Part shown: positions 1 to 5,280 of the stretch, piece after piece
Position numbering within the stretch: the first letter of the stretch is position 1
How the letters are laid out: every line of letters begins with the position of its first letter
Assembly (NCBI GenBank): GCA_015486145.1
Contig: WFSH01000007.1
Span: 1-5,280, forward strand
DNA: 5,280 bases
Direction of reading: 5' to 3'
Source: Mesoaciditogaceae bacterium
Lineage (GTDB): Bacteria; Thermotogota; Thermotogae; Mesoaciditogales; Mesoaciditogaceae
Position numbers and translations under genes: made by a program
Notes under the pieces: model-generated
The model's database searches: none
Told to the model about the DNA's origin: nothing
The model's input: the letters and a program-made list of their open reading frames with translations, nothing else

Positions 1-850
1 AAAACCGGGTGAAACGATATCGGGAACAGATTTTGCGATATACCAAGGTGGCAAAGGTGCAAATCAAGCCGTTGCAGCCGCAAAACTCGGAGAAGAAGTT
101 GAATTTTTCGGAGCGGTTGGGAAAGACGCTTTTGGCGATTTTCTCATAAAATCGCTTAATGAATCAAATGTGGATACTTCAAGGTTGATGCGCGTCAGTG
201 GCAACTCTGGCGTTGCATCCATCTGGGTTGATGAAAGTGGAGAAAATTCAATAATTTTAAGTGCCGGAGCTAACGCCCATTTGAATTCTGCACTCGTGGA
301 ATCTTCAATCGACACCTTTAGAAATGCGTCTTACGTACTCCTTCAACTCGAAGTACCACTCGATGGTGTTGTGAAAGCGGCAGAACTGGCGCATTCGTTT
401 GGCGCAAAAGTCATCCTCGATCCGGCACCGGCAATACCATTGCCAAATGAATTGTTGAAAAACATTGACTACGTTACCCCAAACGAGACAGAGCTTTCGA
501 ACGTGGCTCAAGGCAAAAATTTGTTATCCAGAGTTGAATGGCTTGAAGCACGTGGTACCCGAGTAATAGTGAAAGCTGGTGTCAACGGAGTGTACTTTAG
601 GGAGGAGCACAAGCTCATTCATCTCGAGGCTTTCAAAGTTAAAGCCATCGATACCACAGGGGCTGGTGATTGTTTCAACGCTGCACTGGGAGTGGGATTA
701 TCCCAAAAGATGAAGTTGAAAGATGCCTGCGAATTCGCGATGGCCGCATCGGCTATATCCGTCACCAAAAAGGGAGCTGGGGCTTCGTTTCCTTCCAAAA
801 AAGAAGTTGAGGATTTTTTGAGGGAGCGTGGCGTCTTTGAGATTGGATAA
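1..850 (+). CDS. rbsK: Ribokinase (PfkB-family sugar kinase), 5'-truncated by the window edge
   Basis: Cytoplasmic kinase expected to phosphorylate D-ribose to ribose 5-phosphate with ATP, feeding the pentose phosphate pool. The open frame runs in from the left edge (first whole codon at base 2), giving 282 visible residues; compared with the ~305-residue family about 25 N-terminal residues are missing, including the first sugar-binding Asp. Visible motifs: PGET at residues 2-5; the PfkB signature GGKGANQAVAAAKLG from residue 16; QLE at 115-117, matching the conserved E. coli RbsK Glu; DPAPA near 140; TPNETE at 159-164; the anion hole and catalytic base DTTGAGD with catalytic Asp 223 (bases 668-670); and KGAGASFP near 257-264, where ribokinases bind the activating monovalent cation. 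The motif set favours ribokinase over other PfkB kinases, but substrate cannot be proved. An internal GTG at 170 is not the start, because the signature lies upstream of it. The 3' end overlaps the next gene. No ribose transporter or rbsD is visible. Confidence 0.95.
   Translation, partial: KPGETISGTDFAIYQGGKGANQAVAAAKLGEEVEFFGAVGKDAFGDFLIKSLNESNVDTSRLMRVSGNSGVASIWVDESGENSIILSAGANAHLNSALVESSIDTFRNASYVLLQLEVPLDGVVKAAELAHSFGAKVILDPAPAIPLPNELLKNIDYVTPNETELSNVAQGKNLLSRVEWLEARGTRVIVKAGVNGVYFREEHKLIHLEAFKVKAIDTTGAGDCFNAALGVGLSQKMKLKDACEFAMAASAISVTKKGAGASFPSKKEVEDFLRERGVFEIG
820..826 (+). promoter_or_regulatory. Shine-Dalgarno-like site for the S4-domain gene, inside the ribokinase 3' end
   Basis: The purine-rich GAGGGAG lies in the last codons of the ribokinase gene. 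GGGAG ends 10 nt before the TTG at 837, but only 1 nt before the alternative GTG at 828. The spacing therefore supports TTG 837 as the start of the S4-domain protein, which also gives the family N-terminus MRLDKFL. Confidence 0.5.
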
Positions 851-1082
851 ATTTTTGAAAGTATCGGGTATAATTAAACGGAGAAGCGTAGCTCAAAAGA
901 TCGCCGAACTTGGAGGAATCACCAAAGACGGGCGCGCGTTGAAACCCTCCTATGACGTGAAAGTTGGAAACATCTTGGTCATTAAACAACGTAGTGGCAC
1001 GATGAAAATACGGGTGATAGAAATTCCAAAAGACAACTCGCGTGGAAATTATTTTGAACTCATCGAGTTCAAAAGCAAATGA
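837..1082 (+). CDS. rqcP: RqcP-like S4-domain RNA-binding protein
   Basis: Small cytoplasmic RNA-binding protein of about 81 residues. The N-terminus MRLDKFLKVSGIIKRRSVAQ is nearly the pattern of Bacillus subtilis RqcP (YabO, 86 residues), and one S4 domain fills residues 1-60. RqcP acts in bacterial ribosome-associated quality control: it binds the obstructed 50S subunit with peptidyl-tRNA and helps RqcH add C-terminal alanine tails. Residues R2, D4 and R16, which lie on the RNA-binding face in that family, are present. The domain continues with GG-ITKDGR and KPSYDVKVGNILVI, the typical S4 beta turn, and ends in a short basic tail. TTG 837 is preferred because of the family N-terminus and the upstream GGGAG; GTG 828 would add three residues. 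It overlaps the ribokinase by 14 nt and is followed after 13 nt by the GTPase gene, so it is probably co-transcribed and translationally coupled. The alternative is an Hsp15-like S4 protein, but the short length and N-terminus favour RqcP. Confidence 0.88.
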   Translation: MRLDKFLKVSGIIKRRSVAQKIAELGGITKDGRALKPSYDVKVGNILVIKQRSGTMKIRVIEIPKDNSRGNYFELIEFKSK

Positions 1083-1091
1083 GGAAGGTGG
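1081..1091 (+). promoter_or_regulatory. Strong Shine-Dalgarno deciding the TTG start of the YchF-like gene
   Basis: The 13-nt gap between the S4 gene and the YchF-like gene contains GAGGAAGGTGG, which offers AGGAAGG 7 nt or AGGTG 5 nt before TTG 1096. This is the best ribosome binding site in the window. It supports the TTG at 1096 over a GTG at 1042, which would add an 18-residue serine/asparagine-rich extension lying inside the S4 gene. Confidence 0.7.
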
Positions 1092-1095
1092 TATT

Positions 1096-2142
1096 TTGAA
1101 AATAGGCATATACGGAGCCCCTTATTCTGGAAAAACGACCGTTTTTAAATTGTTGGTGGGAGAGATAAACGAGCCAGTGGGTGTGGCTAAAATACACGAC
1201 AGGCGTGTCGATTACCTCTCAAAAATGTACAATCCTAAAAAGACAACTTACGCGACCATAGAATTCGTCGATCTTCCAGGACTATCTCCAGAGCTTCCAC
1301 GTAAGGAGAAAAGCCAAATTCTTGGAAAGATACAAAACGTTGACGCATTACTTTGGGTTATTAGGGGATTCAAAGACGAGTCTGTGCCCCGGTATTTTGA
1401 AAATGCAGCCAAAGAAGCGGAATATCTCTACGAAGAACTGTTAATACGAGATTTAGACATTGCTGAAACGAACATTCAAAAATTGAAAGATGCCAAACGA
1501 AAGCTTTCCCAAACGGAAACTCAGCAACTTCAGGCGCTTGAAAAATGTGAAAAGGCACTCAATGAGGAAAAATTTGTGAAATTGGTCGAATTGTCAGAAG
1601 ATGAAAAGCACGCGCTGAGTCCCTTTGGTTTTTTCACCATGAAAGAGTCGATCATTGCCGTCAATCTTGACGAGGATTCTTTTAAATCTCACAATTATGA
1701 CGGTCGAGATAACTTGGAAAAGTTGGCGAAGGATAACTCAATTGCCATGATGGACGTGTGTGGAAAATTAGAAATGGAAATCAACGAGTTGGATGAATCT
1801 GAACGAGAAGAATTTCTTAAAGATCTTGGACTCAAAGAAAGCGGTATAGAACGGCTTGCAAAGGTTGTTTATTCCGCCTTGGGATTGATCTCTTTTTTCA
1901 CAGTTGGAGAAGATGAGGTAAAAGCGTGGACGATCAAAAAGGGAACAAATTTCAAAAAAGCTGCCGGGAAAATTCATACTGACATCGAGCGTGGTTTCAT
2001 AAGAGCCGAAGTGGTCAAATTTTCCGATATGGAAAAAATTGGTTCCATGAAAGAGATAAAAGCCAATGGCCTCCTAAGACTTGAAGGAAAGGATTCAATA
2101 GTTGAAGACGGAGACATAGTTAACATCCGATTCAACGTGTGA
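1096..2142 (+). CDS. Divergent YchF/OLA1-related P-loop NTPase with C-terminal TGS (DUF933) domain
   Basis: Predicted cytoplasmic nucleotide-binding protein of 348 residues, related to YchF/OLA1, ribosome-associated nucleotidases that often prefer ATP. Order of elements: Walker A GAPYSGKT at 7-14; Walker B/G3 DLPG at 59-62; a charged, probably coiled-coil helical region at about 105-165; the YchF-type NxxE motif as NLDE at 190-193, replacing the NKxD of normal GTPases; and a highly conserved TGS domain from about 265 to the end (ISFFTVGEDEVKAWTIKKGT, HTDIERGFIRAEV, RLEGKD, DGDIVNIRFNV). The C-terminal half is close to canonical YchF; the N-terminal half is not. P-loop to DxxG is about 11 residues shorter than in E. 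coli YchF as I remember it, with the switch I segment around YPFCTIEPN missing, and the glycine-rich KGASKGEGLG loop after DxxG is replaced by SPELPRKEKS. I therefore regard it as a paralogous branch rather than standard YchF and give no symbol. The TTG start follows a strong ribosome binding site. The stop touches the next gene. Confidence 0.9.
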   Translation: MKIGIYGAPYSGKTTVFKLLVGEINEPVGVAKIHDRRVDYLSKMYNPKKTTYATIEFVDLPGLSPELPRKEKSQILGKIQNVDALLWVIRGFKDESVPRYFENAAKEAEYLYEELLIRDLDIAETNIQKLKDAKRKLSQTETQQLQALEKCEKALNEEKFVKLVELSEDEKHALSPFGFFTMKESIIAVNLDEDSFKSHNYDGRDNLEKLAKDNSIAMMDVCGKLEMEINELDESEREEFLKDLGLKESGIERLAKVVYSALGLISFFTVGEDEVKAWTIKKGTNFKKAAGKIHTDIERGFIRAEVVKFSDMEKIGSMKEIKANGLLRLEGKDSIVEDGDIVNIRFNV

Positions 2143-2147
2143 TAGCC

Positions 2148-2588
2148 ATGATACTTTCTGCCGCGTTTGCCGCTGTTTTTCTTTATTTTTCAGTGATAGT
2201 TTTGAAAACTGGGTGGTTGATCGCACTTTACTTTTCGGTGATCGCTGTGGTTGTTCATGTTTTTCACAAGGAGAAACATTTTAAAACGGCCGAGCTTAAC
2301 CTCTTCTTTCTTTACTTGATTTCTCTTCTTTACTGGTTGAAAGGTATTCCAACACATGAGATCTTCAAGTTCATTTACCTTTTGGGTGGTGCGTCGTTGC
2401 TCTTCACACTTTCAGATAAGTTGTGGAGTCTTCTCTTTAGAATTTTAGGCTGGGGATTGGTATCGGCTTCGGTGGCATTTTTGACTTATGAACGTTTTGG
2501 CTCCTGGCCTTTGTCGTTGGTGATAGCGGCGATCGTGATACCCATAGCCCTCAGGGATCGTGAGCGTGTTGGCGAAAGCAAGGATTAA
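2148..2588 (+). CDS. Small polytopic membrane protein of unknown function
   Basis: I do not recognise this gene. The product is about 146 residues, very hydrophobic, with probably six membrane segments at roughly 2-19, 22-39, 48-65, 72-88, 94-113 and 119-135. They are separated by short polar turns (HKEKHFK at 40-46, TYERFGS at 113-119), and the tail RDRERVGESKD is short and charged. There is no cleavable signal peptide, cysteine pair or catalytic motif. Positive charges in the 40-46 loop and the C-terminal tail suggest these lie in the cytoplasm. ATG 2148 is chosen as start, 5 nt after the upstream stop. A GTG at 2139 overlaps that stop as GTGA and would add three residues. No Shine-Dalgarno precedes either, so translation probably depends on ribosomes finishing the upstream gene. 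Its 3' end overlaps the next gene by 23 nt. The frame is intact and sits inside a dense operon, so I consider it a real gene; function is unknown. Confidence 0.85.
   Translation: MILSAAFAAVFLYFSVIVLKTGWLIALYFSVIAVVVHVFHKEKHFKTAELNLFFLYLISLLYWLKGIPTHEIFKFIYLLGGASLLFTLSDKLWSLLFRILGWGLVSASVAFLTYERFGSWPLSLVIAAIVIPIALRDRERVGESKD
2553..2557 (+). promoter_or_regulatory. Weak Shine-Dalgarno-like site for the clamp-like gene
   Basis: AGGGA lies in the end of the membrane-protein gene, 8 nt before GTG 2566 and only 2 nt before the alternative GTG 2560. Spacing favours 2566. The match is short, and translational coupling with the overlapping upstream gene may matter more. Confidence 0.35.
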
Positions 2589-3603
2589 GCAAGACCATTT
2601 CCTCAAATTTGTCAACTTGTTTGATCGAGCTGTTGGTACGGTAGAACCGATAAACAGACGTGTTTATTTTTACGCCAGATTATCCACTTTAAGGGCTTAC
2701 GCAACGGACGGATGTCTAACGATAGACGTAGAACTTGGAAACGTGGATGAGAGTTTTGAATCCTTTTACGTTGCACCACTTGATAACATCAAATTGATAT
2801 CACGAAACGCAAATCCAGAAGATGTGGAAATACATTTCGGGGAAAAATTGGAATTTTTCAAAGGTGCAGAGTATCTTTCCGTTCTTCATCCTTTTTCAAG
2901 AAATCCCAAGAGACGTGGCACTTTCGTACCAAAAGTGGAAACAAGATCATCGGAATTTCTCCACGTTATCGACATTGGAAGTATAATATCACGCGCCGGT
3001 CAAAATATACTTCTCGGAGCCATAGAAGGAAAGTTTTTTGCACTTTGTGAAGAATACGGTCACATATCGGCAGCATCTATGAAACTCGATATGGATCCGT
3101 TCCTGGCTGAAATCCCATACGAAACTGCCCGCCATCTCGTGAAGACTCTCGATATCATTCAAAACGAAAAATTGAAGTTGGGGGTTTCAGAGTCAACAAT
3201 AGGTTTGAAGTTCAGCGATGGAGTTATCGGCATTTGCACTTTAGAAGCAAGTGAAGATATGGACAGTCTTGAAAAATTTTTAGAGATTCAAAACGGTGAC
3301 ATTCTACTTTCAACAAAAATGCTAAAAACTGCCAGTGCTCTGTGTGCAAAATTTCAAAGGCAAAACAACGGAAGAGGTTATTTTGAACTTTCAGATCGCC
3401 TTAGAATGGGTGTGCTTTCGCAATCGTCAGCGTACGAATACGTTCAACCCATAAAAAGTAACGATCACGTGCGAGTTTCCATCATGCCCAAAAAACTCAA
3501 CCAATTTCTCGCCAGAATACACGAAAAAAACGTGTATTTAAGCATAACAAACGACTTTGTAATGTTCAACGGAAAGGATGCGTTGTTTGCGATCAAAAGA
3601 TAA
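2566..3603 (+). CDS. Uncharacterised protein with possible three-domain DNA sliding-clamp (DnaN-like) fold
   Basis: I do not recognise a named family; the protein has about 345 residues, soluble, without signal peptide or membrane segment. The pattern reads like three consecutive clamp-type domains. Domain 1 (about 1-118) has an opening helix HFLKFVNLFDRAV, then LRAYATDGCLTIDVEL at 42-57, comparable to the DnaN strand ending in TD, then a FYVAPLDNIKLI helix. Domain 2 (about 128-229) has LLGAIEGKFFALCEEYGHISAA, IPYETARHLVKTL at 183-195 (where DnaN has its VP-helix) and a strand pair ending GICTLEAS. Domain 3 (about 245-345) has a KMLKTASALCAKF helix, a strand YFELSDRLRMGVLS, MPKKLNQFLARI at 307-318, and a final strand NGKDALFAIKR. 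DnaN is about 366 residues and ends in a conserved MPMRL/MPIRL; here it ends FAIKR, so this is not the ordinary replicative clamp. The clamp assignment is inference from layout; the coding call is secure. GTG 2566 is chosen for its AGGGA spacing; GTG 2560 is possible. It is the last gene of the operon. Confidence 0.9.
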   Translation: MLAKARIKQDHFLKFVNLFDRAVGTVEPINRRVYFYARLSTLRAYATDGCLTIDVELGNVDESFESFYVAPLDNIKLISRNANPEDVEIHFGEKLEFFKGAEYLSVLHPFSRNPKRRGTFVPKVETRSSEFLHVIDIGSIISRAGQNILLGAIEGKFFALCEEYGHISAASMKLDMDPFLAEIPYETARHLVKTLDIIQNEKLKLGVSESTIGLKFSDGVIGICTLEASEDMDSLEKFLEIQNGDILLSTKMLKTASALCAKFQRQNNGRGYFELSDRLRMGVLSQSSAYEYVQPIKSNDHVRVSIMPKKLNQFLARIHEKNVYLSITNDFVMFNGKDALFAIKR

Positions 3604-3629
3604 GAAGGGGCGAGAAGCCCCGTTTTATC
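3599..3629. terminator. Bidirectional hairpin terminator between convergent genes
   Basis: The inner stem GGGGC (3607-3611) pairs with GCCCC (3617-3621) around a GAGAA loop. After one A/G mismatch the pairing continues outward for seven positions, including one G-U, so that GATAA (3599-3603) pairs with TTATC (3625-3629). On the + strand the inner stem is followed by GTTTTATC. On the - strand the complete hairpin is followed by TTTT. It can therefore end transcripts of both the left operon and the flavoprotein gene. The outer stem includes the TAA stop of the clamp-like gene. The inner stem is only 5 bp, so strength is uncertain. Confidence 0.7.
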
Positions 3630-3634
3630 AAAAA

Positions 3635-5280
3635 CTATGAGTTGGTGATCAGATCAACCGCATCGACTTTTTTAACCGCATCAAAACGGCAAACTTCGTA
3701 ACAGCTTCCACACTTAATACAATCATCTTGATTTATCTCATGAACTTTTTTAACCTCGCCCATTATGGCATTTACCGGACATGCACGTGCACAAGCCGTA
3801 CAGCCAACACATTTGTTTGGATCTATCGTGTAGGCTATGAGAGCTTTGCACGACTTGGCAGGACATCTTTTGTCCTTGATGTGGGCTTCGTATTCTTCAC
3901 GAAAATACCTCAAAGTGGAAAGCACGGGGTTCGGAGCAGTTTGTCCAAGTCCGCAGAGTGCCGTATCCTTTATAGTCTTTGCGAGAGTTTCAAGGCGATC
4001 TATATCTTCCATTTCACCTTCCCCATCAACAATCCTGTCAAGTATTTCCAACATTTTTCTCGTGCCTTCACGACAAGGGGTACACTTTCCACAAGATTCA
4101 TCAGCGGTAAATTGTAAGAAAAATCTTGCTATATCCACCATACAGGTGTCCTCATCCATAACTACCATGCCACCGGATCCCATTATGGTACCCAGCTCTG
4201 TAAGTGATTCATAGTCAACCGGTGTGTCGAGATATTTGGCAGGTATGCATCCCCCGGAAGGTCCACCGGTCTGCACCGCTTTGAATTTTTTTCCGTTCGG
4301 TATGCCACCCCCTATATCAAAAATGAGCTCCCTCAGAGTGGTGCCCATTGGAACCTCAACAAGTCCAGCGTTGTTGATTTTTCCTGCCAATGCAAAAACT
4401 TTGGTACCCTTGGATTTTTCGGTTCCCATAGATGCAAACCATTCGGCCCCTTTGTTTATGATCACGGGAACATTTGCAAGTGTTTCCACGTTGTTTATCA
4501 CTGTAGGCTTAGACCACACCCCTTTTTGAGCTGGGAAGGGCGGTTTTTGAACGGGCTGACCACGCTTTCCTTCAACAGATTGGATAAGGGCCGTCTCCTC
4601 TCCGCAAACGAAAGCACCAGCGCCTATCTTCAGTTCAATGTCAAACGAAAAGTCCGTTCCGAAAATGTGATCCCCCAAGAATCCATATTCGTGAGCTTGA
4701 GATATGGCTATTCCCAGCCTCTCAATTGCCAACGGATACTCAGCTCTCACGTAGATATATCCACGTTGGGCACCGATGGCATATCCAGCGATCTCCATTC
4801 CCTCCAAAACGCTGTGAGGATCCCCTTCGAGTACGGAACGATCCATGAAAGCACCGGGATCTCCTTCGTCCGCATTACAAATGACGTACTTTTCGTCGGA
4901 TTGAGATTTTCTGGTGAATTCCCACTTTAAACCTGTTGGAAATCCAGCACCACCCCTTCCTCTCAACCCACTTCTTTTTATCTCTTCAATGACTTCCTCA
5001 GGGCTCATATGAAGAACCTTGTCAAGTGCAAAATATCCATCGTTTGCTATATATTCTTCTATATTAGCGGGATCTATTACACCGAGATTCCGAGTTGCCA
5101 CTTTGACTTGCCTTTTGAAGAATGGAAGCTCCTCTTTGGCTCTCGGCTTGATCTCACCTGTGGGACCTTTGTAAAGCAATCTTTGTACAGGTCTTCCCTT
5201 TAAAAGATGTTCTTCCACTATCTCTTTGGCATCTTGGGGTTTGAGTTTTTGATAGAAGACCCCCTCTGGGTACACGATCA
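3635..5280 (-). CDS. NuoF/HydB/HndC-type NAD(P)H-binding flavoprotein with C-terminal 2[4Fe-4S] ferredoxin domain, 5'-truncated
   Basis: Electron-transfer subunit that oxidises or reduces NAD(P)(H) through FMN, as in bifurcating [FeFe] hydrogenases (HydB), NADP-reducing hydrogenases (HndC) or NuoF of complex I. Numbering from the GTG at 5275-5273, 546 residues are seen; the frame stays open to the right edge and the first residues (YPEGVFY, then a GRPVQRL turn) match the end of the thioredoxin-like [2Fe-2S] domain of HydB, so the true start lies outside. Motifs: GRGGAGFPTG (106-115) and NADEGDPGAF (134-143) for FMN and NADH; GAGAFVCGEETAL (218-230); ESCGKCTPCREG with C395, C398, C401 plus C441 for one [4Fe-4S]; then ferredoxin motifs C489/C492/C495/C499 and C519/C522/C525/C529 for two more. 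A CPAKSC pair (471-476) joins the two parts. The ferredoxin tail favours HydB/HndC over respiratory NuoF, but orthology cannot be fixed without the neighbouring subunits. The stop TAG (3637-3635) lies just past the shared terminator. Confidence 0.96.
   Translation of the reverse strand, partial: IVYPEGVFYQKLKPQDAKEIVEEHLLKGRPVQRLLYKGPTGEIKPRAKEELPFFKRQVKVATRNLGVIDPANIEEYIANDGYFALDKVLHMSPEEVIEEIKRSGLRGRGGAGFPTGLKWEFTRKSQSDEKYVICNADEGDPGAFMDRSVLEGDPHSVLEGMEIAGYAIGAQRGYIYVRAEYPLAIERLGIAISQAHEYGFLGDHIFGTDFSFDIELKIGAGAFVCGEETALIQSVEGKRGQPVQKPPFPAQKGVWSKPTVINNVETLANVPVIINKGAEWFASMGTEKSKGTKVFALAGKINNAGLVEVPMGTTLRELIFDIGGGIPNGKKFKAVQTGGPSGGCIPAKYLDTPVDYESLTELGTIMGSGGMVVMDEDTCMVDIARFFLQFTADESCGKCTPCREGTRKMLEILDRIVDGEGEMEDIDRLETLAKTIKDTALCGLGQTAPNPVLSTLRYFREEYEAHIKDKRCPAKSCKALIAYTIDPNKCVGCTACARACPVNAIMGEVKKVHEINQDDCIKCGSCYEVCRFDAVKKVDAVDLITNS

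Noticed and set aside
170..850. Ribokinase starting at the internal GTG 170
   Set aside because: The reading frame is open to the left edge and encodes the PGET and GGKGANQ signature of ribokinase upstream of 170, so the gene starts outside the window.
855..874. Perfect TATAAT at 869-874 with TTGAAA at 855-860, resembling an internal promoter inside the S4-domain gene
   Set aside because: The two boxes are only 8 nt apart instead of about 17, there is no extended -10 TGn, and no good -35 exists at the proper distance. It lies in a conserved coding stretch where chance AT-rich matches are expected.
1042..1095. An 18-residue N-terminal extension of the YchF-like protein from GTG 1042
   Set aside because: It would lie inside the S4 gene, is unlike the family N-terminus, and would ignore the strong ribosome binding site directly before TTG 1096, after which the P-loop strand begins at once.
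64..1977. Minus-strand open frames of 62-115 codons across the left operon
   Set aside because: Each lies opposite a well-supported conserved gene, and none shows a known motif or plausible start signal.
3728..5203. Several open frames of 64-134 codons on the + strand opposite the flavoprotein gene
   Set aside because: They are antisense shadows of a highly conserved coding sequence, overlap one another, and show no recognisable domains or ribosome binding sites.
5273..5275. GTG 5275 as the true start of the NuoF/HydB-like protein
   Set aside because: The frame continues to the right edge, and the residues at this point match the end of the N-terminal [2Fe-2S] domain of HydB-type proteins, so the gene is cut by the window.

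Overview
The window is dense bacterial chromosome with a moderate to AT-leaning base composition, and almost no non-coding DNA. The protein set and the frequent TTG/GTG starts suggest a Thermotogota-like (anaerobic, thermophile-related) bacterium. The strongest pointer is a HydB/NuoF-type flavoprotein with a C-terminal two-cluster ferredoxin domain. It resembles the bifurcating-hydrogenase subunits of Thermotoga and Clostridia. This taxonomic guess is an inference from protein resemblance; no rRNA or other phylogenetic marker is present.

Left part (1-3603, + strand): five tightly packed genes that look like one operon. They are (i) the C-terminal ~282 residues of a ribokinase, cut by the left edge; (ii) a small S4-domain protein of the RqcP (YabO) type; (iii) a divergent YchF/OLA1-related P-loop nucleotidase with an intact C-terminal TGS (DUF933) domain; (iv) a ~146-residue polytopic membrane protein of unknown function; and (v) a ~345-residue protein that I do not recognise by name but whose three-part layout resembles a bacterial DNA sliding clamp (DnaN fold). 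Neighbouring genes overlap or are separated by no more than 13 nt, which argues for one transcript with coupled translation.

Middle (3599-3634): the only gap, about 31 nt between convergent genes. It holds one extended hairpin that overlaps the last codons of the left operon and can serve as a terminator in both directions.

Right part (3635-5280, - strand): the distal ~547 residues of the NuoF/HydB-like subunit, whose N-terminus lies beyond the right edge. Its FMN/NADH-binding motifs and the cysteines for three [4Fe-4S] clusters are intact. It probably forms an NAD(P)H-linked hydrogenase or other oxidoreductase with genes upstream of it (to the right), outside the window.

The left operon mixes sugar phosphorylation, ribosome-associated factors and a possible clamp-like protein. 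RqcP and YchF are both ribosome-binding families, so they may be functionally linked. The membrane protein and the clamp-like protein are the least explained items. No tRNA, rRNA, CRISPR, insertion sequence, phage gene or repeat array was seen.
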